A stretch of DNA of 6,956 nucleotides from Planctomycetaceae bacterium (GCA_031274385.1 JAISQH010000296.1:1-6956), one strand, 5' to 3'. Counted from the stretch's first letter, positions 1-5,615 are shown. Numbers and translations: made by a program. The notes: generated by a model not told the origin, from the sequence alone.

Positions 1-74
1 TTCATTTTTAAAAATCCTCTAAAACAAAAAATTCGCCACAATGAAATTGATAACGGAGACGATAACGATACTCA

Positions 75-118
75 TTTGATTCTTTGCGTCTTTGCGCGCA
101 AATGAAAATAGACAGTTA
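75..118 (+). repeat. Detached right end of the TAACTGTCTATTTT element family (copy C1)
   Basis: This stretch runs from TTTGATTCTTTGCG through the perfect 12-base palindrome TTTGCGCGCAAA (91-102) to AAAATAGACAGTTA (105-118). It matches the right end of element A and, in reverse complement, one end of element B. It stops two bases before the stop codon of the minus-strand gene at 121. The other end of the element is not visible, so it either lies before base 1 or is lost. No transposase is seen. Confidence 0.6.
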
Positions 119-120
119 CT

Positions 121-579
121 TTAATCGGTAACACGGTCAACAAAAACACGTAAACGATACAACACTTCGGGCATGAGCGAGGTCGGCACTGACAGATAAA
201 AACCGCGAAACGCTTCCAGAAGAAAACGATCAGACTGCGGTAAAAGCAATATTCCGTTACGGCGAATCTGGTAACTCCGAATATCACTCCAAGCAATAAA
301 CCGCTTCCGGCTAAACGAACGGCGAATAATGCCGCCGGAATTGAGTTCAAAATGAACCGGTACAAAAATTTGCCACAACGTTCCCAGCAAAAATAAAACG
401 GTAATCAATTCAAGAATCGGATTCCTGCCGCTTTGCCAAACCACGATGCCAACCGCCAGAGCGGTGCCGAGAAGAAAAACGGCGTTCCATTTTTGGTCGG
501 CAATCAACCAAACAGAATAATAGAGCGGTTTCTCACTTTCCGACGTCCAACCGATTGTTGTAGGATAAGCCTGACTCAC
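121..579 (-). CDS. Small membrane protein with two transmembrane segments and a PH-like C-terminal domain
   Basis: A 152-residue protein of unknown function. Seen: a hydrophilic N-terminus (1-30), two hydrophobic helices at about 31-49 and 55-74 with a short polar turn between them, and a soluble C-terminal half (75-152). That half has the pattern common in bacterial PH-like domains: a beta strand ending FELNSGG, then a basic stretch, IAWSDI, and a hydrophobic strand GILLLP. The start is GTG at 577-579, preceded by AGGGGT as a ribosome binding site; no in-frame ATG lies between it and the csrA stop. It begins 36 bases after csrA in the same frame and strand, so co-transcription is likely. The protein probably sits in the inner membrane with the PH-like domain in the cytoplasm. 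The domain call is pattern recognition only. No intrinsic terminator follows; a repeat end abuts the stop codon. Confidence 0.75.
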   Translation of the reverse strand: MSQAYPTTIGWTSESEKPLYYSVWLIADQKWNAVFLLGTALAVGIVVWQSGRNPILELITVLFLLGTLWQIFVPVHFELNSGGIIRRSFSRKRFIAWSDIRSYQIRRNGILLLPQSDRFLLEAFRGFYLSVPTSLMPEVLYRLRVFVDRVTD

Positions 580-615
580 ACAACACCCCTTTTCGTGACG
601 AATTTTAGGGACGAA

Positions 616-846
616 TCAGGAACACTTTGAAATATCAACAGAACAAGGCAGAACTAACGGAACAATCGGAATTGTTTCCTTTGTTTCCTGCCGTTCTTTC
701 GCTTTCAGTTCCGAACGCAGAATCACTTTATCCGACGGAGCGTCAATCCCCAAACGGACTTTGTCGCCGCCCGTCCGAACAATCGTAATCACCACATCGT
801 CGCCAATACAAATTTTTTCGCCTTCTTTTCGTGTTAAAACCAACAT
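616..846 (-). CDS. csrA: Carbon storage regulator CsrA (RsmA family RNA-binding protein)
   Basis: CsrA is a small homodimeric protein that binds GGA motifs in mRNA leaders and blocks or alters translation. The sequence has the canonical core: MLVLTRKEGE at the start (first strand, with L4 and R6), IGDDVVI (14-20), the turn GGDKVRLGIDAP (26-37) and VILRSEL (41-47) with R44, the conserved RNA-contacting arginine. At 76 residues it is longer than the 61-residue E. coli protein because of a tail (about 53-76) rich in Pro, Val and Ile with two cysteines. The start codon is ATG at 844-846 behind an exceptionally strong ribosome binding site. It heads a likely two-gene operon with the membrane protein at 121-579. 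No fliW or flagellar gene, the usual partners in some lineages, is in the window. I could not identify a convincing promoter in the 229 bases upstream. Confidence 0.97.
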   Translation of the reverse strand: MLVLTRKEGEKICIGDDVVITIVRTGGDKVRLGIDAPSDKVILRSELKAKERQETKETIPIVPLVLPCSVDISKCS

Positions 847-848
847 AG

Positions 849-857
849 ATCACCTCC
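849..857 (-). promoter_or_regulatory. Extended Shine-Dalgarno of csrA, overlapping a possible CsrA binding site
   Basis: On the minus strand the bases before the csrA start read TACGGAGGTGATCTATG. GGAGGTGAT is a nine-base complement to the usual 3' end of 16S rRNA, with six bases between GGAGG and the ATG. The same bases contain a GGA in the context GTACGGAGGT, close to the known CsrA target consensus RUACARGGAUGU. A second GGA lies 31 bases further upstream (near 885-887). The ribosome binding site is direct observation; the autoregulatory reading is inference. Confidence 0.7.
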
Positions 858-1075
858 GTACATAAAATTGGGGGGAAATACCAACTCCTTTTTTCGTTGA
901 CGGTTCGCCGCCTTGTTCTCTGTTTAGTACGAAAAAAAAGGGAAAAAGTTCACAAAATTCGTTTTTTTTCTCAAGTTCGGGAACCTCAGCATCACTCACC
1001 CGCTCTTCCAATCAAATCCAACATGAATCAAAGAATCAAACATGAACCAAAAATAACCAATAAGAATATTGTCGG

Positions 1076-1390
1076 CTAATTATTGCATAAAGTCAATTCG
1101 TCGAAAGAAAAATCCGCATCTTTTAATTCGACTTGCAAATATCGTTTGCCGGTTGGACCATAAAAAAGGATACGATTGGAATCTTTTTCCCAAATAGCAC
1201 TGAATTTGACGGCACGTGGACCGTGCAGACAAAACATAATGCCGCAGGATTGGAGTTTGCCGCGTTTCAAGACCGTTTCCGAAGTCGGAAAAGCATTCAT
1301 CAGTAAATCATGATCTCGGCAAAGTGTTTGATAAACAAAGTATTTCAGATCGGACAAAGACTCAATCGAATCAATCGTTGTAGTAACCAT
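1076..1390 (-). CDS. Small conserved protein of planctomycete type, function unknown
   Basis: A 104-residue soluble protein with no signal peptide or membrane segment. It has an N-terminal helical part (7-30, DSIESLSDLKYFVYQTLC) followed by a compact beta-rich part (40-91) with the patterns SCGIMFCLHGPRAVKFSAIW and RILFYGPTGKRY. From memory this resembles a short hypothetical family widespread in Planctomycetota, often written CGxxFCLHGPRxVKxTAIW; no function is known to me. I start it at ATG 1388-1390 because a promoter lies 26 bases upstream. The open frame continues upstream to a TTG at 1460-1462, which would add 24 hydrophobic residues across that promoter. The ribosome binding site is weak (CCGGAT). 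A short AT-rich hairpin (1058-1071, CAATA/TATTG) followed by GTTATTTTT lies just past the stop and is at best a weak terminator. csrA lies 229 bases downstream and probably belongs to a separate unit. Confidence 0.8.
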   Translation of the reverse strand: MVTTTIDSIESLSDLKYFVYQTLCRDHDLLMNAFPTSETVLKRGKLQSCGIMFCLHGPRAVKFSAIWEKDSNRILFYGPTGKRYLQVELKDADFSFDELTLCNN

Positions 1391-1415
1391 AATCCGGCTT
1401 ATTGAAAAACTGTGA

Positions 1416-1444
1416 AGGATAGAATGATAAAAAACGAATGGCAA
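1416..1444 (-). promoter_or_regulatory. Sigma-70-type promoter of the 104-residue protein gene
   Basis: Read on the minus strand: TTGCCA (1439-1444), a 17-base spacer, then TATCCT (1416-1421). The -35 matches consensus at five of six positions, the -10 at four of six, and the spacing is ideal. Transcription would begin near 1409, leaving a leader of about 19 bases before the ATG at 1390. This supports the shorter protein start. It is a pattern match only. Confidence 0.5.
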
Positions 1445-1672
1445 AAAGGGTAATTTGCCCAAAATGGAGTATCGTCACAAAAGCGGTAAAATCTTTTGCC
1501 GGAAATAAAACAAAAAACAATCCGCTCCGTTTTGGGAGTGACGAATCTCTATCAATCATTTCGACATCAACAGGGTCTGAAAGACAAAACGAATCGCTGA
1601 ATTTTACCAAATTGTCGGAATACCAACCAACGAAATTATCCAAACAACCCAATTTGAAAACGGGAAGTTGAA

Positions 1673-1762
1673 GATGTCCGTTTGATTTTTCTTGATTTTT
1701 TTAATTTTTTTTTAATTTTTTTAATTCATTGCGGCTTTGCGCGCAAATGAAAATAACAGTTG
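1673..1762 (+). repeat. Degenerate right end of the TAACTGTCTATTTT element family (copy C2)
   Basis: It begins with ATGTCCGTTTGATT (shared with element A at 3779-3792). An AT-rich stretch (1693-1727) is inserted where the other copies continue. It then has GCGGCTTTGCGCGCAAATGAAAATAACAGTTG, that is, the 12-base palindrome at 1736-1747 and a terminal sequence lacking one G relative to AAAATAGACAGTTA. It lies about 35 bases past the stop codon of the minus-strand beta-propeller gene, just as C1 lies past another minus-strand stop. No left end is detectable, so I read it as a decayed fragment. Confidence 0.5.
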
Positions 1763-1796
1763 CAAAAATTAGACAATGATTACGGCGGTTGTCCGC

Positions 1797-3068
1797 TTAA
1801 CATGTTTTAGCAACAAAAATGTGGTTCAACGAATTTTGATGCCGAAGAAACGCAATTTTAGAACCATCGGGAGAGAAAACAACCGCGTGTGATAAAGGCG
1901 GCGAGTCTTCGGTTTTCGGAGTCAGGCGAATCGTTTCGGTTGCTGAACTGACGCAAACGGAGTTGTCCATAACGTGCGCAATATTCCTGCCATCGGGACT
2001 CCATGTGAATGTCGAAGCGACATCGTATTGACCGTGAGTCCATTGTTGCGGCGAACCGCCGCTTGGAGAAATCGTCCAGATTTGAACAACTCCGGCGTCA
2101 TCTCGCATGAGAAACGCAATCTTTGAACCATCCGGCGAACTGCGTACCCAATGCCTCACGCCTTGAACACCGGGAAAACGCCGATCCGTTGTGTAAGTCA
2201 AACGCCGCTGAACAATTCCGTAAGGCGGTGCCGGTCGGCGTGTTAAGGTTCCTTCCAACGGCGCATCGCCGGGAACCGAAAAATCCTCAACCCGATCAGG
2301 AAGATCAACCGCAAATAATTCCGTCACAATTTCATTTTTATCTGTGACAAGATCGCCAAGAAACGCAATGGACTTTTTTTGGCGTGAACCGTCCGGTTTG
2401 AGATAACCGTTCACTCCGATCCAAGCGTCTTCGTACGCTTTTTGGATTTCGTTACTGTTTGGCTGAGGTTGGTTGACGGTTTGTGAAACAAGAACGGAAA
2501 AATAAGAACCATCATGGTTTCTCGGATAATTTCGATTCACATGGACAGGAGCCAGCGGAACTGCAACTCCGATATTCCGTTGATCAAAATCGTGCGATGG
2601 AGCATTTTGATTTTTGTCCAATAAATGGAGCAGATGGTCATTGTACGTAAAACTGATCCACTGACCATCGCCGCTGAAAACATGAACATGCGAACCGCCG
2701 CGCAACGCTCCGGGCAAAAACGGCGGAACAATATTGCAAGCGTCCAATGTTTCAGTTTGTCCGTTTGGGTGACGAATCACACCGTGACGATGTTGAAACG
2801 AATAACTCCAATCGGCGTCTGGATATTCGGGACCATGAATGAACACAATCCGTTCATCAACCGGCGAACACGTTACAACTCCACAACAGGCACCGTTTTG
2901 CGATTCATAAAGAGTTTCAATGTTACCTGATTCGACATTGAGTTTTTCGATTCGGGTTCCGTCAAACGCAGAAGCATCCTTGCCGCTCCGAACATCGTAA
3001 AACAAAAAACGGCTGTCGGGAGACCAACAATAAATGTTCGTTAATTGGTTTGGTCTGTTTTGTATCAT
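1797..3068 (-). CDS. YidR-like beta-propeller protein (DUF3748 family)
   Basis: A 423-residue protein closely resembling E. coli YidR in motif order as I recall it: NQLTNIYCWSPDSRFLFYDVR (7-27), VVTCSPVDERIVFIHGPEYPD (64-84), HRHGVI (93-98), LRGGSHVHVFSGDGQWISFTYNDH (122-145), NIGVAVPLAPVHV (165-177), APPYGIVQRRLTYT (280-293), then HWVRSSPDGSKIAFLMRDDAG (306-326) and FSPDGSKIAF (398-407). At least five WD40-like/PD40 repeats (WSPDG or SPDGS type) are visible at about 15-25, 131-143, 310-324, 356-368 and 398-410, typical of TolB-like propellers. There is no signal peptide, so it is probably cytoplasmic. The family's biochemical role is unknown to me; do not read it as TolB. The ATG at 3066-3068 is the only reasonable start, because an in-frame stop lies 15 bases upstream, at 3084-3086. 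No Shine-Dalgarno is in range. Confidence 0.92.
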   Translation of the reverse strand: MIQNRPNQLTNIYCWSPDSRFLFYDVRSGKDASAFDGTRIEKLNVESGNIETLYESQNGACCGVVTCSPVDERIVFIHGPEYPDADWSYSFQHRHGVIRHPNGQTETLDACNIVPPFLPGALRGGSHVHVFSGDGQWISFTYNDHLLHLLDKNQNAPSHDFDQRNIGVAVPLAPVHVNRNYPRNHDGSYFSVLVSQTVNQPQPNSNEIQKAYEDAWIGVNGYLKPDGSRQKKSIAFLGDLVTDKNEIVTELFAVDLPDRVEDFSVPGDAPLEGTLTRRPAPPYGIVQRRLTYTTDRRFPGVQGVRHWVRSSPDGSKIAFLMRDDAGVVQIWTISPSGGSPQQWTHGQYDVASTFTWSPDGRNIAHVMDNSVCVSSATETIRLTPKTEDSPPLSHAVVFSPDGSKIAFLRHQNSLNHIFVAKTC

Positions 3069-3074
3069 TTGCGT

Positions 3075-3103
3075 TGCTATATTTTATCCTTGTGAAATTT
3101 GTA
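3075..3103 (-). promoter_or_regulatory. Possible leaderless or near-leaderless promoter of the beta-propeller gene
   Basis: On the minus strand the start codon is preceded by TAAAAT (3081-3086) only 12 bases away, overlapping TATAGC (3075-3080). TTACAA (3098-3103) lies 17 bases before TATAGC. Either -10 would place transcription initiation within a few bases of the ATG. The only AGGA sequence is about 18 bases away, too far to serve as a ribosome binding site. The motif matches are modest. Confidence 0.3.
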
Positions 3104-3378
3104 ACACTTACAGATGTTTTCGTAACTGCCTATTGTAAAAATAGTCATTTTATTTTTTGTGGTTTTAACATTTGCTTTTCATCAAGAATTGAAACTTAAT
3201 TTAACCGGAAATTTTGAGATTTCAAGGGGGGTTTGGTTGTTTTTGCGAAATGGCTGGTCGAAAAAAGTTCCGAATTATTTTCTGACGCGGCAACACTATT
3301 TTTGAAAAAACTGATGATTTCAGATTTTGTGGCGTCTTCCGATTGTGGATTTTATCATGTCCTGAAAGAGTAACATAT

Positions 3379-3420
3379 CATAACGTAGAGTATACCACTC
3401 ATAACGTAGAGTATACCACA
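3379..3420. repeat. 21-base tandem duplication
   Basis: Two adjacent copies, each starting CATAACGTAGAGTATACCAC, lie at 3379-3399 and 3400-3420 and differ only in the last base. A truncated third start (TCATAAACGTA) follows at 3424. The unit contains the palindrome GTATAC. It could be a pair of operator-like sites or a slippage product; nothing in the sequence settles which. Confidence 0.8.
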
Positions 3421-3440
3421 CAAGTCATAAACGTATTCGC

Positions 3441-3517
3441 ACGACGTTAGCGACGGGGGCTTGCCCCCGAAATGATTGATTCTTTTCGTACGCTTGCGTC
3501 CGCTATCAATCAATTTC
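3441..3517. repeat. Palindromic REP-like block with a GC-rich hairpin
   Basis: The core is a perfect 7-base stem with a two-base spacer, CGGGGGC-TT-GCCCCCG (3454-3469). It is followed by a larger imperfect inverted repeat, GAAATGATTGAT (3469-3480) against ATCAATCAATTTC (3505-3517), which encloses a loop containing CGTACGCTTGCG. The base composition differs from the AT-rich surroundings. There is no T tract, so it is not a simple intrinsic terminator. Such palindromic units are often dispersed in multiple copies, but only one is in this window. Confidence 0.55.
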
Positions 3518-3559
3518 ATGTAACTGTCTATTTTGTTTTTAATGATTGATGTTTTGGTA

Positions 3560-3598
3560 AATTATTTTAGTCAATTATTTTAGTCAATTGTTTTGGTA
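3560..3598 (+). repeat. 13-base tandem units in element A
   Basis: AATTATTTTAGTC occurs exactly twice (3560-3572, 3573-3585), followed by the diverged AATTGTTTTGGTA (3586-3598). In reverse complement, element B carries two related units (6842-6854 and 6855-6867). The shared consensus TTTTRGTCAATTR suggests protein-binding iterons or inherited element structure. Confidence 0.75.
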
Positions 3599-3611
3599 TT
3601 GAATTAAAAAC

Positions 3612-3704
3612 AACTCCGAAGGAGTTTCATTTGGATAACCCCGTGCAAGTTTGCGCAGCACGGGGTAAGTAAAATTCCAAACTTACCGGAACTCCTTCGG
3701 AGTT
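3612..3704. repeat. Nested hairpin cluster in element A
   Basis: Three hairpins are spaced along 93 bases. AACTCC-GAA-GGAGTT is at 3612-3626. A 9-base stem, ACCCCGTGC (3638-3646) with GCACGGGGT (3658-3666), closes an 11-base loop. AACTCC-TTC-GGAGTT is at 3690-3704. The outer two are exact reverse complements of each other, so they could also pair together and enclose the central stem. No T tract follows any of them. Confidence 0.75.
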
Positions 3705-3859
3705 ATTTTACGAAATTGTTTTACGAAATTGTTTTAATTCATAGTTCAAACCGAACACGTTATCAGATGTGACAAAAATGTCCGTTTGATTCTTTGCGTT
3801 TTTGCTCGCAAAATAATTTGGCGCAAATGAAAATAGACCGTTACTTTTTTGTGACTTTG

Positions 3860-3868
3860 TGGTAAAAT
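3860..3868 (+). promoter_or_regulatory. Extended -10 promoter of the oxidoreductase gene
   Basis: TGGTAAAAT gives an extended -10 (TG, one base, then TAAAAT matching consensus at five of six positions). No good -35 is found at the proper distance, though TTACTT lies at 3841-3846 at the edge of element A. Transcription from near 3875 would give a leader of about 80 bases. That leader has two overlapping hairpins (3877-3891 and 3882-3900) and a GGCGT/ACGCC hairpin (3925-3939) just before the ribosome binding site. Confidence 0.4.
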
Positions 3869-3956
3869 ATCGGCGAAGGATGACGAATCCTCGAATCGTC
3901 AAATAACTGAAAAAAATGGAACCAGGCGTTTGGGACGCCGGAGAAAGGACTGTGTT

Positions 3957-5321
3957 ATGACTCAATGTAATCGTCGTGAGATGTTGAAAGTGTCGGCTTT
4001 TGCCGGAGCCGGGGCGTTGATTTTGACAAACGGTATTCTTGCCAAAGGACAATCTCCAAACGAAAAATTGGCAATTGCCTGCATCGGTCTTGGCGCTCAA
4101 GGCAATTTTCAAGTGAGTAATCTTGGAAAATTAAACCAAGATGTTGAACTCGTTGCACTTTGTGATGTCGATGATCTTCGTGCCGGAAAGGCTTATGAAA
4201 ACTTTCCGAAGGCAAAAAAATTCTATGATTTCCGCGAGATGTTTGACAAGATGGAAAAATCCATTGACGCGGTTGCGGTTAGCACGCCGGATCATTCCCA
4301 TTATCACCCTGTCATGCTGGCACTTCGTGCCGGAAAACATGTTTATTGCGAAAAACCGCTTGCCCATTCTGTTGCCGAATGTCGGATCATAACGGAAACC
4401 GCTGCCAAGATGAAAGCCGCAACGCAACTTGGTTGTCAGCGGCACGCCATCAAGAATATGCACCGGGTTGTCGAATTGATTCAGAGCGGTGCCATTGGTC
4501 AAGTTACCGAAGTTTATTCTTGGATAGGCGGAGAACGCGGAATGCCGGAAAAACCAACCGCGTTTGTTGATCCGCCCGCCTTGCTTCGCTGGGATTTGTG
4601 GCTCGGTTCGTGTCCGAATCATTGGAACTATTCCGTTTCAAAAGCACTGAACGGCAAAGAAGAAGGAACTCTGGTTCCGTATAACTGGCGGTTTTGGTGG
4701 GATTTCGGAACCGGCGAAACAGGTAACTGGGCTTGCCATATTCTGGACATTCCGTATTGGGCACTTAATTTGAAGTATCCGGTCAAGGTTTCGGCAGCAG
4801 GACCCGAAGTTGATGCGGAACGGACTCCGAAGGAAATGCACATTGTGTACGATTATCCCGCTCGCGGTTCGATGCCGGCATTGAAATTGTATTGGTCGCA
4901 TACCAAAAAACCGTTGTGTTACGAAAAATACGGTTTGAACAGCGGAATGAAAAACAAGGCAGGCGAAAAAGTTAATCCGAACAATTTGTTTGTCGGAACA
5001 AAGGGAATGCTCTTGACGGGTTTTGACCGGCATGTTCTTTTGCCGGAGGAAAAGTTTGCCGATTTTGAATATCCGAAACAATTTATTCCCGACTCGCCCG
5101 GTTTCCACAAGGAATGGGTTCTTGCTTGCAAGGGCGGTGAACCGGCAACATGCCATTTTGGTTATTCCGGTGCAATGGCTGAGACAGCGATTCTCGGCAA
5201 TACCGCGTTTCGTGCCGGACACAAAACATTCGATTGGGACGCCGAAAACCTGACCGCCGTCAACTGCCCGGAAGTCCAAGCCGCTCTCAAACCGGAATTC
5301 CGAAAAGGTTGGGAATATTAA
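3957..5321 (+). CDS. Gfo/Idh/MocA family oxidoreductase with Tat-like signal
   Basis: A 454-residue NAD(P)-dependent sugar or cyclitol dehydrogenase of the type multiplied in planctomycetes. Seen: a twin-arginine-like leader NRREMLK (5-11) with hydrophobic segment 12-28; a Rossmann fold with GLGAQG (44-49) and CDVDD (69-73) at the end of the second strand; STPDHSHYHP (109-118); AGKHVYCEKPLAHS (125-138) with the catalytic-type lysine in EKP; and NWACHILDIPYW (257-268), where H261 and D264 fit the expected active-site region. The C-terminal half is the alpha/beta substrate domain, ending ETAILGNTAFRAG. The exact substrate cannot be read from sequence. ATG 3957 is chosen because AAAGGA lies seven bases upstream; the frame extends only to a TTG at 3930 inside a leader hairpin. 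Export by Tat would place the enzyme in the periplasm, a common prediction for this subfamily. It appears monocistronic, with 515 bases to the next gene. Confidence 0.93.
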   Translation: MTQCNRREMLKVSAFAGAGALILTNGILAKGQSPNEKLAIACIGLGAQGNFQVSNLGKLNQDVELVALCDVDDLRAGKAYENFPKAKKFYDFREMFDKMEKSIDAVAVSTPDHSHYHPVMLALRAGKHVYCEKPLAHSVAECRIITETAAKMKAATQLGCQRHAIKNMHRVVELIQSGAIGQVTEVYSWIGGERGMPEKPTAFVDPPALLRWDLWLGSCPNHWNYSVSKALNGKEEGTLVPYNWRFWWDFGTGETGNWACHILDIPYWALNLKYPVKVSAAGPEVDAERTPKEMHIVYDYPARGSMPALKLYWSHTKKPLCYEKYGLNSGMKNKAGEKVNPNNLFVGTKGMLLTGFDRHVLLPEEKFADFEYPKQFIPDSPGFHKEWVLACKGGEPATCHFGYSGAMAETAILGNTAFRAGHKTFDWDAENLTAVNCPEVQAALKPEFRKGWEY

Positions 5322-5346
5322 ATATCAAGTTAAGAATCTCAAAATT

Positions 5347-5364
5347 ATTTTGTAACAACAAAAT
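5347..5364 (+). other. AT-rich hairpin after the oxidoreductase gene
   Basis: ATTTTGT (5347-5353), loop AACA, ACAAAAT (5358-5364) form a perfect 7-base stem 25 bases past the stop codon. It has no following T tract, so it is not a convincing terminator by itself, though it could stabilise the 3' end of the transcript. Confidence 0.35.
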
Positions 5365-5398
5365 ACACGAAATTTTCTACTGTTCTTTTGGTGGAGTT

Positions 5399-5536
5399 TA
5401 AATTAGGCAAAATAGGCGACCGCTCTCCGTAGCGGTCGCGCGATTTGAACCACCTGACGCAATATTTTTCGGTGAACCAAAAGCCGATATTACCGACACG
5501 TCTTCTTGAAAAGAATTTTCTATTTTGCCTGATTTA
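5399..5536. other. Inverted-repeat element with internal stems; candidate structured RNA or miniature element
   Basis: TAAATTAGGCAAAATAG (5399-5415) and CTATTTTGCCTGATTTA (5520-5536) are inverted repeats matching at 16 of 17 positions; the odd pair could be a G-U wobble in RNA. Directly inside is a perfect 9-base GC-rich stem, GCGACCGCT/AGCGGTCGC (5416-5424 and 5431-5439, loop CTCCGT). Smaller stems TCGGT/ACCGA (5469-5473, 5492-5496) and TTCTT/AAGAA (5503-5507, 5511-5515) follow. The whole could fold as a multi-branched RNA closed by a 17-base helix. TTTA occurs at both outer edges (5397-5400 and 5533-5536), compatible with a short target duplication. It lies between the oxidoreductase gene and the next promoter, and shares no ends with elements A and B. 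Confidence 0.5.
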
Positions 5537-5586
5537 GCCATCATCAAATGAACTGTGGAATTTTTTTATTTTTAACAATTTTTTCC

Positions 5587-5615
5587 TTGAAATCTCATTT
5601 ATGGCTGTTTATAAT
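5587..5615 (+). promoter_or_regulatory. Near-consensus sigma-70 promoter of the PEP-CTERM gene
   Basis: TTGAAA (5587-5592), a 17-base spacer and TATAAT (5610-5615) give five and six matches of six with ideal spacing. Transcription should begin near 5622, about 215 bases before the protein start, so the repeats at 5668-5764 would lie inside the transcribed leader. This is the best promoter in the window. Confidence 0.75.

Larger units (their letters stand above)
1391..1796. other. 406-base intergenic region with promoter, AT tracts and a repeat end
   Basis: No convincing gene lies here. The right part carries the promoter of the downstream minus-strand gene. Bases 1445-1670 are open in one plus and one minus frame, but neither frame has a ribosome binding site, and the minus frame starts at TTG and overlaps the neighbouring gene. 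Bases 1685-1725 are near-periodic T tracts separated by AA, likely intrinsically curved DNA. Copy C2 of the repeat family ends at about 1762. A small GCGG-TTGT-CCGC hairpin (1785-1796) immediately follows the stop codon of the beta-propeller gene. Confidence 0.6.
3069..3520. other. Left part of the 888-base divergent intergenic region
   Basis: No gene is supported here. The region holds the beta-propeller gene's upstream sequence, and a degenerate copy of the element end, GTAACTGCCTATTGT (3122-3136), with two mismatches to the family end. An AT-rich stretch without recognised content follows (about 3145-3370), then a 21-base tandem duplication (3379-3420) and a palindrome-rich block (3441-3517). 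The remaining half, 3521-3956, holds element A and the promoter and leader of the oxidoreductase gene. Confidence 0.6.
3521..3843 (+). mobile_element. Element A: short non-coding element with terminal inverted repeats (MITE-like)
   Basis: The left end TAACTGTCTATTTT (3521-3534) and right end AAAATAGACCGTTA (3830-3843) are inverted copies with one mismatch. Inside, in order, are 13-base units TTTTAGTCAATTR (3560-3598), hairpin AACTCC-GAA-GGAGTT (3612-3626), hairpin ACCCCGTGC/GCACGGGGT (3638-3666) and the inverse hairpin AACTCC-TTC-GGAGTT (3690-3704). Two exact TTTTACGAAATTG units (3706-3731) follow, then a TTTGATTCTTTGCG block (3785-3798) before the right end. Element B has the same order in the opposite orientation. 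No coding capacity is seen, so mobility would depend on a transposase elsewhere. No clear target duplication is visible at its edges. Confidence 0.55.

Noticed and set aside
1371..1652. 93-codon minus-strand frame upstream of the 104-residue protein
   Set aside because: Its start is TTG without a ribosome binding site, it overlaps the start of the better-supported gene, and it spans that gene's promoter.
1438..1671. 77-codon plus-strand frame in the intergenic region
   Set aside because: No ribosome binding site, no recognisable motif, and composition typical of translated intergenic sequence.
2625..2930. 101-codon plus-strand frame inside the beta-propeller gene
   Set aside because: Antisense to a gene with clear WD40-like repeats and a recognised family order.
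3708..4112. 134-codon minus-strand frame crossing from element A into the oxidoreductase gene
   Set aside because: It mixes repeat sequence with antisense of a signal peptide region and has no plausible initiation site.
4131..4622. 163-codon minus-strand frame inside the same gene
   Set aside because: Antisense shadow of the Gfo/Idh/MocA coding sequence, without recognisable motifs.
4638..5279. Long open frame of 213 codons on the minus strand within the oxidoreductase gene
   Set aside because: It is wholly antisense to a strongly supported enzyme, has no family-like pattern and no ribosome binding site; it reflects codon bias of the real gene.
5416..5439. Intrinsic terminator for the oxidoreductase gene
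   Set aside because: The stem is strong, but no T tract follows on either strand, and it is embedded in a larger inverted repeat.
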